Shown here in pieces: positions 1 through 9,000 of a stretch of DNA of 13,814 nt; position 1 is the stretch's first letter, and the number at the start of each line of letters is the position of its first letter. This DNA comes from an uncultured Bacteroidales bacterium (GTDB lineage Bacteria > Bacteroidota > Bacteroidia > Bacteroidales > UBA932). Position numbers and translations under genes: made by a program. The notes beneath the pieces are model-generated. The model saw nothing but the letters and a program-made list of their open reading frames with translations, made no database searches and was not told where the DNA came from. The stretch lies in assembly GCA_945912085.1 (NCBI GenBank), contig CAMEBJ010000012.1, forward strand, positions 1-13,814, given 5' to 3'.

Positions 1-378
1 GATGAAGGCCATCTGACAGCCATAGGGGACCTTGATTCCCTGAGTATGCAGAGCGCGGACTCCTTTTCCGAGGAAAATCTCGGGGCCGTGCCGACTGTAA
101 GTGGCAACCAGATAGGTGCAGGACTGTTCATCGTACCTCAGGATGCCGCCGGCATAACGGTCAGCTTCACCTTGCAGGAGCCTTCGGGGCTCACCAATGT
201 TTACAGGCAGACAATACCTGCCCCATCGAACGGCAAGTTCGAGGCGGGCAAGAAGTACAATTTCAAGATTGTCGTCAATTCTCTGGAGGAGATTACAATC
301 CGAGCTGCGGTCAACGGCTGGGAGGACGGTTTTGCCGACCTTCCGGGCGAGAACCCGACGGTTTCCGAGATTGGATGA
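1..378 (+). CDS. Fimbrillin family protein, C-terminal end (5' truncated by window)
   Basis: The reading frame is open from base 1, so the start lies upstream; 125 residues and the stop codon are visible. The visible part resembles the C-terminal half of Bacteroidales fimbrillin / Mfa-like proteins: a run like GLFIVPQDAAGITVSF, a short strand with tyrosine, then the segment FEAGKKYNFKIVVN, and a terminal strand ending in NGWEDG. In that family this is the second immunoglobulin-like beta domain that ends in the polymerising or tip-binding strand; members are exported lipoproteins that form thin surface fimbriae after protease processing. The signal peptide and lipobox cannot be seen because they lie outside the window. 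Whether it is a stalk, anchor or tip subunit cannot be decided. Its stop codon overlaps the next start (ATGA at 375-378), which suggests cotranscription and translational coupling with the DUF3575 gene. An ATG at 46 is in frame but internal to the domain, so I do not take it as the start. Confidence 0.8.
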   Translation, partial: DEGHLTAIGDLDSLSMQSADSFSEENLGAVPTVSGNQIGAGLFIVPQDAAGITVSFTLQEPSGLTNVYRQTIPAPSNGKFEAGKKYNFKIVVNSLEEITIRAAVNGWEDGFADLPGENPTVSEIG

Positions 379-974
379 CAAAATGGTGGCGGACTATGGA
401 CAAATTTCCAAGGAACACCGTGCTGTCAATATGCTTAGCTGTCGGCCTTCTGTGCTCTTTGCATCAGGAGGCCGCGGCTCAGCAGTTTGCAGTCAGGACA
501 AATGCCCTTTTCTGGGCTGCATCCACACCTGACATCGGATTTGAGCTGGTCACGGGGGAGCACACAAGTCTCTGCCTGTCAGTTTCCGGGCACTACAAGC
601 CTTACGGAATAAATTCCAGACTGGCATTGCTTCAGCCGGAGTTCAGATACTGGTTCAACGGCCGTCCGCTCACGCGCACCTTTGTCGGGGTCACCGCTTT
701 TGCCGCGACCTACGACATGACTTTTTCCCGGCACACCTATGACGGTGAGGCCGTAGCTGCAGGCCTCACCGCAGGTTATGCCTTCGCTTTGGGCAAGAGG
801 TGGAACCTCGAGTTGAGCGGAGGCTTCGGTCTGCTGGTGTTCAGCCAGAAACAGCTTTACAGTCACGACAATTACGACGATTATTTCATCGACGAGGCTG
901 TAAAGTCAAATTCCTGGGGCTATAAACTTTTCCCGGTCAGGCTCGGTGTCACTTTTTCATATATAATAAAGTAA
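375..974 (+). CDS. DUF3575 domain-containing exported protein
   Basis: A 199-residue protein with an N-terminal signal peptide (hydrophobic core around residues 15-28, cleavage likely after the AAA before QQ near residue 35). The mature part starts with AVRTNALFWAASTPDIGFEL, the kind of opening strand typical of DUF3575 proteins, and continues with alternating glycine- and aromatic-rich strands (GLTAGYAFALGKRWNLELSG, then a final LGVTFSYII), consistent with a small outer-membrane or periplasmic beta-barrel. DUF3575 genes are known to sit beside fimbrillin genes and OmpA-like genes in Bacteroidales, and that is the context here; function is unproven but assembly or anchoring of fimbriae is a reasonable inference. 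The start at 375 overlaps the fimbrillin stop by four bases. A second in-frame ATG at 396 would give a shorter, cleaner signal peptide (192 residues) and is an equally plausible start. The next gene begins 2 bases after the stop. Confidence 0.8.
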   Translation: MTKWWRTMDKFPRNTVLSICLAVGLLCSLHQEAAAQQFAVRTNALFWAASTPDIGFELVTGEHTSLCLSVSGHYKPYGINSRLALLQPEFRYWFNGRPLTRTFVGVTAFAATYDMTFSRHTYDGEAVAAGLTAGYAFALGKRWNLELSGGFGLLVFSQKQLYSHDNYDDYFIDEAVKSNSWGYKLFPVRLGVTFSYIIK

Positions 975-976
975 AT

Positions 977-3253
977 ATGAAAAACTTTCTTTTCCTCCTC
1001 AAGGCCTTTTCCGTCCTGCTCATCTGGGTGGGACTCGGATACACCTGTCCGGCTCAGGAAAAGAAACTGGTCAGCGGACGGGTGACCAACAAGAGTGACG
1101 GTAACAAACCTGTCACCGACGTGCAGATTTATGCCTACAACACTGTCGCAGAGGCTCAGGATGCCTACGAGCAGTTGATGGAGGCCCGTCGCACGGGAGG
1201 TTTCTTCTCGGCGGGGCTTGTGACAGAGACCTTCCCTGACACGGGAGGCTATTATGAAGTCAGCGTTTCCCCCACCGGTGCCCTGCTATTCTACACCGGT
1301 CTCGTGGACCCGATTCTCGAGAAGGTGAACTACCGGCTGGAAATCAATGTTCAGTTCGCCCTTGAAATAGTCCTGGATGCCGCGACCAAGAAAGCTGACA
1401 GGATTGCCGACGTCATCATCCTAGAGCCTCCGACCGAGACGGGTGAGAACATTATCTCCCCAAGGGCCTTTCCTTTCACTCCTTCGGAAAGACTCCTTAG
1501 ACCGGATTCCAGACTGGTAATCCAGTCGATGGTCGTGGATTGCGACACTGGGGACACAGTCCGGTTCTGCCAGCCGACAGTTCTGGATGCGGAGCAGTAC
1601 CATCTCACGCAGCTCAGGAGGATGAATTTCGATGGCTCTCTCGACCCTCTTTACGGAATAGCCTCCTCGCATCCTCCCCTGACCGATTCCCTGACTGTAG
1701 TGCAGTGGACTGACACAATCTACAGGGAGACCACCGACCATTTCTACCAATGTGAGAACAATATCTGGCTTGAGGACTACAACCACGTCTACTACAGGTT
1801 CAGCAAGACCTACGACACCAAGAGGCTGCGCCGGCCGATGCAGTTCCTGGAATATTCATTCGACCGCTATGCCCTTGACCCGGAGAAATTCCGCAAGCAT
1901 CCCCGCAGGGAGAGAAGGGATGCGGCGGGCAATATCTCGCTGACTTTCCTCGTAGGCAAGGCCCAGCTCGACCCTGTTGACACGATGAATATCTATTACC
2001 TTGAGTCACTGAAGAATGAACTCCGTGGAATCATAACAGGAGAAGGATCTACCCTCAAGGAATTTCACATAGAGGGTGTCGCATCACCGGATGGACAGTA
2101 TGCCAGGAATGTCGAACTGGCAGGACGCAGGATGGCTTTCGCCCTGGATCAGATTGCCTCTGTCCTTCCGCAGAGAGTTCGGGACAGGGTCTATATGACT
2201 CGCAAGTCGAGGGTGGCATCCTGGAATGAGGTCGCCGATCTGCTTTTCTCCGATTCTCTCAAACAGGAGGCGGCAAAGGTCAGGGAGATTGTGGAAAGGT
2301 ATCCTGGAAATATGGACCAGCAATGGTCGCGAATCCGTGCCCTGCCTTTCTACAAGTCGGAAATTACGCCACGACTTCCGAAACTGCGCTCGGTAAGTTA
2401 CACTTATGTCAGTGAAATATATCGTGAACTGACCCCATTGGAGATTCTCTACCGTTACGACAACGATGATGACTATCGCAGCGGGAGGAAGGATTTTGCC
2501 TTGTATGAGTACTGGCATCTCTTCAACCTTGTCAAGGATGAGGGTGAACTTGAGAAATTGTACCGCAGGGCCATTTCAGCATCGGAAAAGGCTGAGGGGA
2601 AACCCTGGGTGCTGCCGGCGAACAACCTTGCCGTTCTGTGCCTGGACAGGGACATCGCCGACACGACCATCCTCGCTCCGTTCATAAACGAGGACTATCC
2701 TTGCAACTACACAATCCGGGATATGAACAGGGGCACGGTGGAAATCCTGAATCCGGAGCAGGTCATTGCCAATCAGGTCGTAACTTTCCTGATGTTGAAG
2801 AAATATTCCCGGGCTGTCCAGCTCTCGGCCTATCTTCCTGATAGATACGGACTCCTGAAAGCCGTGGCAAAATGCCTTGCCGGATATTTCAGGAATGCGG
2901 ACACCGAGGAAGGCAGGAAAATCTTCTCCGTGGTGAGGGATTCCTCTCCGCGCAACAAAGTGGTGATGAACCTGGCTGTAGGAAACATCGGCCTGGCCCG
3001 CAGTGCCCTGGCAGCCCTTCCGCAGGACGACCCTGTGACAATGTATCTGACAGCCCAGATAATCTGCCGCAGCAACACGGATGCCCTGACGATGGATTAC
3101 GAAGACTATGACAAGGCAATGATGTCACTTGCAGACTGCTTTCAGTCGGACCGGAAATTCATTAGGACTGCCGAGGCGGATTGGGATATCTTTGAGGATA
3201 TCATGAAAGATGCCAAGGCGGAGTACGAAATGCGTACATCATCGGGAAATTGA
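977..3253 (+). CDS. Large exported protein with OmpA-like central segment (fimbrial operon)
   Basis: 758 residues. Residues 1-27 are a signal peptide ending in PAQ; C24 is not in a good lipobox, so it is probably not a lipoprotein. Residues about 30-150 start with KLVSGRVTNKSDGNKPVTDV, which looks like a carboxypeptidase-regulatory-type beta-sandwich, a common first domain of Bacteroidota envelope proteins. Residues about 320-405 resemble an OmpA-like peptidoglycan-binding domain: SLTFLVGKAQLDPVDTMN, a helix, then HIEGVASPDGQYARNVELAGRR. The remaining C-terminal part (about 500-750) is helical and contains NNLAVLCLDRDIAD and similar pieces that look like degenerate TPR-type repeats. Related OmpA/DUF3868-type proteins accompany DUF3575 genes in fimbrial loci, where they are thought to tie the fimbrial machinery to the cell wall; that role is inferred here. 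It begins 2 bases after the DUF3575 stop and ends 2 bases before the next ATG, so it is tightly packed in the operon. The exact domain borders are uncertain. Confidence 0.7.
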   Translation: MKNFLFLLKAFSVLLIWVGLGYTCPAQEKKLVSGRVTNKSDGNKPVTDVQIYAYNTVAEAQDAYEQLMEARRTGGFFSAGLVTETFPDTGGYYEVSVSPTGALLFYTGLVDPILEKVNYRLEINVQFALEIVLDAATKKADRIADVIILEPPTETGENIISPRAFPFTPSERLLRPDSRLVIQSMVVDCDTGDTVRFCQPTVLDAEQYHLTQLRRMNFDGSLDPLYGIASSHPPLTDSLTVVQWTDTIYRETTDHFYQCENNIWLEDYNHVYYRFSKTYDTKRLRRPMQFLEYSFDRYALDPEKFRKHPRRERRDAAGNISLTFLVGKAQLDPVDTMNIYYLESLKNELRGIITGEGSTLKEFHIEGVASPDGQYARNVELAGRRMAFALDQIASVLPQRVRDRVYMTRKSRVASWNEVADLLFSDSLKQEAAKVREIVERYPGNMDQQWSRIRALPFYKSEITPRLPKLRSVSYTYVSEIYRELTPLEILYRYDNDDDYRSGRKDFALYEYWHLFNLVKDEGELEKLYRRAISASEKAEGKPWVLPANNLAVLCLDRDIADTTILAPFINEDYPCNYTIRDMNRGTVEILNPEQVIANQVVTFLMLKKYSRAVQLSAYLPDRYGLLKAVAKCLAGYFRNADTEEGRKIFSVVRDSSPRNKVVMNLAVGNIGLARSALAALPQDDPVTMYLTAQIICRSNTDALTMDYEDYDKAMMSLADCFQSDRKFIRTAEADWDIFEDIMKDAKAEYEMRTSSGN

Positions 3254-3255
3254 GT

Positions 3256-4551
3256 ATGAAAAATTCAGCCTCCTTCATATCTGTTTTCCTCTTTCTTCTT
3301 GTCGGATTTTCTTCCCAGGGAGCAACTTGCGGCTTGCGTTCCGGCGAAATGGCGGATTCGGTGTCGACAGCCCCGGCCGACACTTCTTCCACGGCTTTCC
3401 CGGGAAGAGGCTTCAATGCAATGGACTACAGTATGCAGAAGCGTTTCCGTCCACGGAACACTTCCAGTTTTCTCAATGAGAAATTCACCGACAACACCTT
3501 CCTGCACGTTACGGGCGGCCAGTTCAGGTTTCTTGACAGTCAATCCTGTAGCGGTGCTTCAGCCGGGATCCACTACGGGAAATGGTTCCTTCCTCATCAC
3601 GCCTTCAGACTCGGTGCCGGTTTCGCCTTTGGACGTGACAATTATGATTCACGGTATATGGGACAAGCCTTTCTGAGGCTTTCGTATATGTTTGATCTCA
3701 TATCTTACATATATGGGTATGACACCTCCCGCTTCTGCGTGGTTTCGTTTGTTACCGGTCCGGGATATGCACTGGTGAGGAACAGCGGTGTCACCGGCCA
3801 CTCATTTACCTCTCATATAGGTGCGAATGTGAGTATGAGGGTGTTCCGCACCGTGGATGTCTTTTTGGAACCTCTTTTTGAAATCTACACGGGCTCTTCC
3901 GCCATACCGCAGTCCGGTACCAGGAAACGGGTGGTCTGTGCCTTCAGCGGAAGCGTGGGTCTGAGTTGCAGGTTCGCACAGGACAATGTGGCAGCCCCTC
4001 CTGCTTCCGAAAACTGGTTCCTGTTCCTTTCGGGAGGAATCCAGTTCCAGAATTCCTCGGCAGTGTATCGGAAGATAGGTCTGGGTAATGCCCTTGGGAT
4101 GCACCTGAATGCCGGTGTCGGAAAATGGTGCAGGGATTTTTTGGCCCTAAGGCTGTCGGCATTCTATTCTGACTGCAAATGGTTGAAATACTATGCGGGA
4201 GAACCATTGCCGGAATTATATGCCGGAGTCAGGTTCGAGGGACAGCTTGATCTTGTGAGTCTTGTCCGCGGAAGGAGATGCCGGTTCTCCTCTTCCGTTC
4301 TTCTCGGTCCAGAGGCCGGATTTTTCAGCAAGACCGACCTGAATGGAAAGCTTTCTGATTTGTATGTTGGCTTGTCAACCGGTCTGCAGGCCAATCTGAA
4401 GATTGCCTCCGGGGTTTCGCTGTTCGTTGAACCGCGCCTTTCCATCGTGCCTTACTCTGCGCCATCTGATGATGCCACTCTGGTCGATGCATATCGGAAT
4501 TATTACGATTCCGTGATCAGCGTAAATGTCGGCCTTCAGTATGATCTTTAG
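3256..4551 (+). CDS. Outer-membrane beta-barrel protein with internal duplication
   Basis: 431 residues from the ATG at 3256. A TTG at 3250 is in frame but would overlap the upstream stop and only add two residues, so ATG is preferred. Residues 1-23 form a signal peptide. A linker rich in Ser, Thr and Ala follows, then two similar halves of roughly 160-180 residues. Half one runs from TFLHVTGGQFRF (81-92) to GSVGLSCRF (232-240); half two from WFLFLSGGIQFQ (254-265) to SVNVGLQYDL (422-431). Shared landmarks in the same order are IHYGKWFLPHHAFRLGA / AGVGKWCRDFLALRLSA, and VDVFLEPLFEIY / VSLFVEPRLSIV. Alternating hydrophobic residues, glycines and aromatic girdles point to membrane beta-strands. 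The family is not recognised by name. As the last gene of a fimbrial operon it may be an outer-membrane partner of the fimbrial apparatus; that is inference from position. Transcription converges on purF 61 bases downstream. Confidence 0.7.
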   Translation: MKNSASFISVFLFLLVGFSSQGATCGLRSGEMADSVSTAPADTSSTAFPGRGFNAMDYSMQKRFRPRNTSSFLNEKFTDNTFLHVTGGQFRFLDSQSCSGASAGIHYGKWFLPHHAFRLGAGFAFGRDNYDSRYMGQAFLRLSYMFDLISYIYGYDTSRFCVVSFVTGPGYALVRNSGVTGHSFTSHIGANVSMRVFRTVDVFLEPLFEIYTGSSAIPQSGTRKRVVCAFSGSVGLSCRFAQDNVAAPPASENWFLFLSGGIQFQNSSAVYRKIGLGNALGMHLNAGVGKWCRDFLALRLSAFYSDCKWLKYYAGEPLPELYAGVRFEGQLDLVSLVRGRRCRFSSSVLLGPEAGFFSKTDLNGKLSDLYVGLSTGLQANLKIASGVSLFVEPRLSIVPYSAPSDDATLVDAYRNYYDSVISVNVGLQYDL

Positions 4552-4557
4552 GAATCT

Positions 4558-4617
4558 TTCCGTCATGCCCGACTCTCCCTTCCGTCATGCCCGACCTGAT
4601 CGGGCATCTGAATCAGA
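4558..4617. repeat. Palindromic repeat unit with adjacent half copy
   Basis: The 16-base string TTCCGTCATGCCCGAC occurs twice, at 4558-4573 and 4580-4595, with a 22-base period. Only the second copy is followed by its complementary arm: ATGCCCGA (4587-4594) pairs with TCGGGCAT (4600-4607) around a 5-base loop, an 8-bp stem. Directly after it TCTGAATCAGA (4607-4617) is a second short palindrome overlapping the purF stop codon. No T-run follows the stem on either strand, so it is not a classic intrinsic terminator, although it lies exactly between two convergent genes and could slow or end transcription from both sides. It resembles the REP-like intergenic palindromes scattered in many bacterial genomes; the copy number in this genome is not visible here. 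Confidence 0.6.
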
Positions 4618-6049
4618 ACTTCCCATCCTTGTTGGCATCCTCAATGGACTGGAAAAGTGCGGTAGGGTAGCGGCCGCTGAAGCAGGCAAGGCAGTAGTCA
4701 TTCCTCTGACCAGCCTCGAAAAGAGCTTCCTCTGACAGGAATCCTATGGAATCAGCCGCCAGATACTCCTTCACCTGGTCGAGGGACTTGTGTGCACAGA
4801 GCAGTTCATCGTAGGTGGAAATGTCCACCCCGTAAAAGCACGGTGCCTTGATCTGCGGGCTTGCAATGCGCACGTGGACTTCACTCGCACCGGCTTCTTT
4901 CAGCATCTTGACAATCCTCCTTGACGTGGTTCCCCTGACGATGGAATCGTCAATCAGCACAACCCTCTTGTCTTTCACAATGGTCTTGACTGCGGAGAGT
5001 TTCATTCTGACTCCCTTCTCCCTCATTGCCTGGGACGGAAAGATGAATGTCCTTCCGATATACTTGTTCTTAATCAATCCCATTTCGTAAGGAAGGCCGC
5101 TTTGTTCTGCGTAACCCATTGCTGCACTGAGACTTGAGTCTGGAACGCCAACCACGATGTCGGCATCTGCAGGAGCCTCCTGCGCGAGCAGTCTTCCGGT
5201 TTCCTTGCGGAAGCTGTGGACATTCCGTCCCTCGATGTCGCTGTCCGGACGGGAGAAGTAGATATACTCCATCGCACACATCGCGTGGCGTGTCTGTTCG
5301 GTGTATTTCCTGCTTCTGATGCCGTGGTGGTCAATGGTCACTACTTCACCGGGTTCAATATCCCTGATGAATTCCGCCCCGATGGTGTCGAAGGCGCAGG
5401 TCTCGCTGCTGAGTACATATCCGTCACCGAGTTTCGCGATAGACAGAGGTCTGAGCCCATATTTGTCGCGGCAGGCGTAAATCCGGTCCTTTGCGAGAAT
5501 CAGGAAAGCGAATGCGCCTTCAATCATATTCAGAGCCTCAATTATTGTGAATATTCTCGGCTTGTCACGGTCGCTTGCGTCCTTTTTGATCAGGTGAGCC
5601 AGAATCTCGCTGTCGGAGGTGGAGTGAAAGAGGCTGCCGCGGTCCTCAAGCTGCTGTCTCAACTGTGCGGAGTTAACGAGGTTGCCGTTGTGGGCAAGGG
5701 CAAAATCTCCGGTGTGGTGCTTGAAGAGGAAAGGCTGGACGTTCTCTATGCCTCCTCCTCCGGTGGTGGAGTAGCGCACATGGCCGATGGCTGTCGAACC
5801 CTGCAGGGAAGCGACCTTTGCCTCGTCAAAGACCTCGGAGACAAGGCCTTCCCCCTTGATTCTCTTGAGAGTGCCTTCCTCATTGACGACAACTATGCCG
5901 CATCCTTCCTGACCCCGGTGCTGAAGGGAGTGAAGACCGTAGTAGGTCAGGCTTGCGGCATCAGGAACACCCCACACTCCGAAGACGCCGCATTCTTCGT
6001 GCAGATCGTCTTCGGATTTAGGCGTGTTTGATTTGTTTTGTCCGTTCAT
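4613..6049 (-). CDS. purF: Amidophosphoribosyltransferase
   Basis: 478 residues, normal length for the family. It catalyses the first committed step of purine synthesis: PRPP plus glutamine gives 5-phosphoribosylamine. The class II glutaminase half starts at C20 (HEECGVFG), the nucleophile that becomes residue 1 after removal of a 19-residue propeptide; SLQHRGQEGCG (41-51), RYSTTG (92-97) and AHNGNL (119-124) complete that site. The phosphoribosyltransferase half carries the PRPP loop VVLIDDSIVRGTTS (363-376). Cysteines C258, C404, C453 and C456 sit where the Bacillus-type enzymes bind a 4Fe-4S cluster, so this is the oxygen-sensitive Fe-S form that needs propeptide processing, unlike the E. 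coli type. By family knowledge it is feedback-inhibited by purine nucleotides. The ATG overlaps the purL stop by four bases (6046-6049), so it is probably translated by coupling as the last gene of the purE-purL-purF operon. Confidence 0.97.
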   Translation of the reverse strand: MNGQNKSNTPKSEDDLHEECGVFGVWGVPDAASLTYYGLHSLQHRGQEGCGIVVVNEEGTLKRIKGEGLVSEVFDEAKVASLQGSTAIGHVRYSTTGGGGIENVQPFLFKHHTGDFALAHNGNLVNSAQLRQQLEDRGSLFHSTSDSEILAHLIKKDASDRDKPRIFTIIEALNMIEGAFAFLILAKDRIYACRDKYGLRPLSIAKLGDGYVLSSETCAFDTIGAEFIRDIEPGEVVTIDHHGIRSRKYTEQTRHAMCAMEYIYFSRPDSDIEGRNVHSFRKETGRLLAQEAPADADIVVGVPDSSLSAAMGYAEQSGLPYEMGLIKNKYIGRTFIFPSQAMREKGVRMKLSAVKTIVKDKRVVLIDDSIVRGTTSRRIVKMLKEAGASEVHVRIASPQIKAPCFYGVDISTYDELLCAHKSLDQVKEYLAADSIGFLSEEALFEAGQRNDYCLACFSGRYPTALFQSIEDANKDGKF

Positions 6050-9000
6050 TTTCCTCTGAAATATCTCACTGCATTCTCAAACAGCGGCTGCTCCAGCCCG
6101 TCGTCCACAATGTTCTTGAAGACATTACGCTCGTAACGCTCAGTGTGGCCCATCTTGCCGAGAATCTGTCCGTTGCGGCTGATGATTCCCTCGATGGCGT
6201 AATAGGACCCGTTAGGGTTGTAAGGGGATTCCATCGTAGGAGTCTCTTCAATCGGGTCGGCATACTGGAATGCCACCTGACCGTTCGCAAACAGTTCGCG
6301 GGCCAGTTCTCCGCTGACCACAAATTTGCCTTCACCGTGGCTTACGGCAATCGTGTGCAAATCTCCGATGTTCATACCTGCAAGCCAAGGGGAGTTGGTC
6401 GAGGCCACCCTCGTGGTCACCATCTGGGAGATGTGGCGGTTGATGTCGTTGCGGAAAAGGGTAGGGGATTCCTTTGTTACCATTCCCAGCCTTCCGTAAG
6501 GCAGAAGTCCTGACTTGACGAGTGCCTGGAAGCCGTTGCAGATACCGAGAATCAGACCGCCCCTGTCAATCAGCGAGTGGACAGCCTCAGTTATATCCTT
6601 GTTGTTCAATATGTTCGCAATGAACTTTCCGCTTCCGTCAGGTTCGTCTCCGGCGGAGAATCCGCCCGCAAGCATGAGGATGTGGCACTGGTCAATATTC
6701 CGTTTCATCTCCTTGATCGAGGTGAAAATGTCGTCCTCCGTGAGGTTGCGGAACACTCCGAGTCGCACTTCGGCTCCGGCTTTCCTGAATGCCTTCGCGC
6801 TGTCATAGTCGCAGTTCGTGCCCGGGAAGACGGGGATGTAAACCACAGGCGTCTGCACAGGCTCTCCCTTGTACCTCATCTCTCCTTTCTTGACCTTCAG
6901 CGGCTTGATGCCTTCAAGCCCTTCAGGGACAATTCCTTCGTGGGAGGCCTGGCGGCTGTCCGGGTAGATTTTGTTGAATGTGATGCTGTTGGCGTCCATC
7001 ATTTCGAAGAGGTCGAGGTCTTCTCCGTTGATGTGCAGAAGGCCGTCCTCCCCGTCGGTAACCTCGCCGATGAGAATGGCACCCGGAAAGTCGAGCTCAA
7101 CCTCCGATTCCACAAGAATGGATCCGGGAGCAGCGCAGAAAAGGTCCTTTTCGTCCATATTCATCCTGACACCGAAGCCGTTTCCGAATGACATCTTTGT
7201 AATGGCCTCGATTGCTCCGGCTTTCCTGACTGCGAAACCTGAGACGATGTCCCCGCTCTCGATGTGCTCGTGGATGTAGCTCCAGGCACTCTTGAGCCAT
7301 TCCAGATCAGGCATCCTGTCTGTAAGAGGTGTGTGCTTGAAATAGTAAAGCCTATTGCCTTCCCATTTGAGTTCCGGTGAAATCACCTTGTTCGCATCAA
7401 CTGTGGTGATTCCGAAGGCCACAAGGGTAGGAGGCACATTGATGTGCTCGAAGGTTCCGCTCATCGAATCCTTGCCTCCGATTGAAGGCAGGCCGAGTTC
7501 CACCTGCATCTTCAGCGCACCCAGAAGGGCAGAAAGAGGCTTGCCCCAGCTGTGAGGGTCGGATGTCATTCTCTCGAAATATTCCTGATAGGAGAATCTC
7601 ATCCTGTCATATTTACCTCCGGCGGCAACCACTTTGGCGCAGGCCTCGACAACTGCGTAGGCGGCACCGTGGTAAGGGCTCCACTCGGAAATGAAAGGAT
7701 CGTATCCGAATGCCATCATACTTGCGGTGTCCGTGTAGCCGTCAACAGGGAGTTTCTGAACGGACACCTGGGTCTCGGTCGTCTGGAGCATTCCCCCGAA
7801 AGGCATCAGGACGGTCGAGCGCCCGATTGTCGAGTCGAACATCTCGATGAGACCTTTCTGTGAAGTCACGTTAGGGTCTGAAAGGGTCTCCAGAGTGCGC
7901 TCCCTGATGCTTCCCTCTGCCTGTGAGGCTTCGAAAGGATTCCTGTCCTCGACTGCAGGAACGGCAGCGGAAGAATAGTGCCTTGCACCGGCGCTGTCAA
8001 TGAAATCCCTTGAAAGGTCAACCACTTTCCTGTCTCCGTTGAACATTCTCAGGCGGGCCGTGTCTGTCACGTTTGCCACGTGGGTAACCTCCACGTTCTC
8101 GCTTGCACAGAACTGCCTGAACTCCTCCATGTCCTTGCTCTCAACCACCACTGCCATCCTTTCCTGGGACTCGCTGATGGCGAGTTCGGTCGAGTTGAGC
8201 CCGCTGTATTTGGTCGGAACGCGGTCAAGCCAGATGTCGAGTCCGTCGGCAAGTTCGCCGATGGCCACGCTCACTCCTCCTGCTCCGAAGTCGTTTGACT
8301 TCTTGATCAGCCTTGTCACCTCGCTGCGGCGGAAAAGCCTCTGGAGTTTCCTCTCTTCAGGCGCATTCCCTTTCTGGACCTCACTTCCGCAGGTCTCCAG
8401 TGATGCTTCAGTGTGCTCTTTGGATGAACCTGTGGCTCCACCGATTCCGTCCCTTCCGGTCCTTCCTCCCAAAAGCAGGATCACATCGCCCGGCGCAGGA
8501 CTTTTCCTTCTGACATTCTCTGCCTTGACCGCTCCTACAACGGCACCTATTTCCATCCTCTTGGCGGTGTAGCCCGGGTGGTAGATTTCTCGCACGTGAG
8601 TTGTGGCGAGTCCTATCTGGTTTCCGTAGCTGGAGTAGCCGTGTGCAGCCTTGCGGCTGATGACTTTCTGTGGAAGTTTTCCCGGCATTGTGTCAGAAAC
8701 ACTCTGCCAGATGTCTCCCGCACCTGTTACACGCATTGCCTGATAGACGTATGACCTTCCTGAAAGAGGGTCGCGGATTGCCCCGCCAAGACAGGTCGCT
8801 GCACCTCCGAACGGTTCGATTTCAGTCGGATGGTTGTGCGTTTCGTTCTTGAACTGGAGCAGCCATTTCTCCTTGTGAGTCTCCTCACCCGGTGCATCTG
8901 CAAGGTCGATGTCAACGAAGATGCTGCACGCATTGTTTTCCTCGCTGACCTCAAGGTCGTTCAGTAGGCCTTCCTTGCGGAGCCATTTTGCTCCGATTGT

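Noticed and set aside
3250..3255. TTG start two codons before the barrel gene ATG
   Set aside because: It overlaps the upstream stop and only adds two residues before a normal signal peptide; the ATG at 3256 is the better start.
4587..4607. The purF/barrel hairpin as an intrinsic terminator
   Set aside because: No T-run follows the 8-bp stem on either strand, so I list it as a repeat rather than a terminator.
5216..6031. Open frame of 271 codons on the + strand opposite purF
   Set aside because: It lies wholly antisense to an intact, well-conserved purF, has no recognisable domain and its residues look like a reverse reading of purF codons.
6577..7191. Open frame of 204 codons on the + strand opposite purL
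   Set aside because: Antisense to the intact purL coding sequence, no promoter-like or family signal; long antisense frames are common in genes of this codon bias.
8000..8572. Open frame of 190 codons on the + strand opposite purL
   Set aside because: Low-complexity Ser/Leu/Pro-rich translation that is typical of antisense frames, no supporting context.
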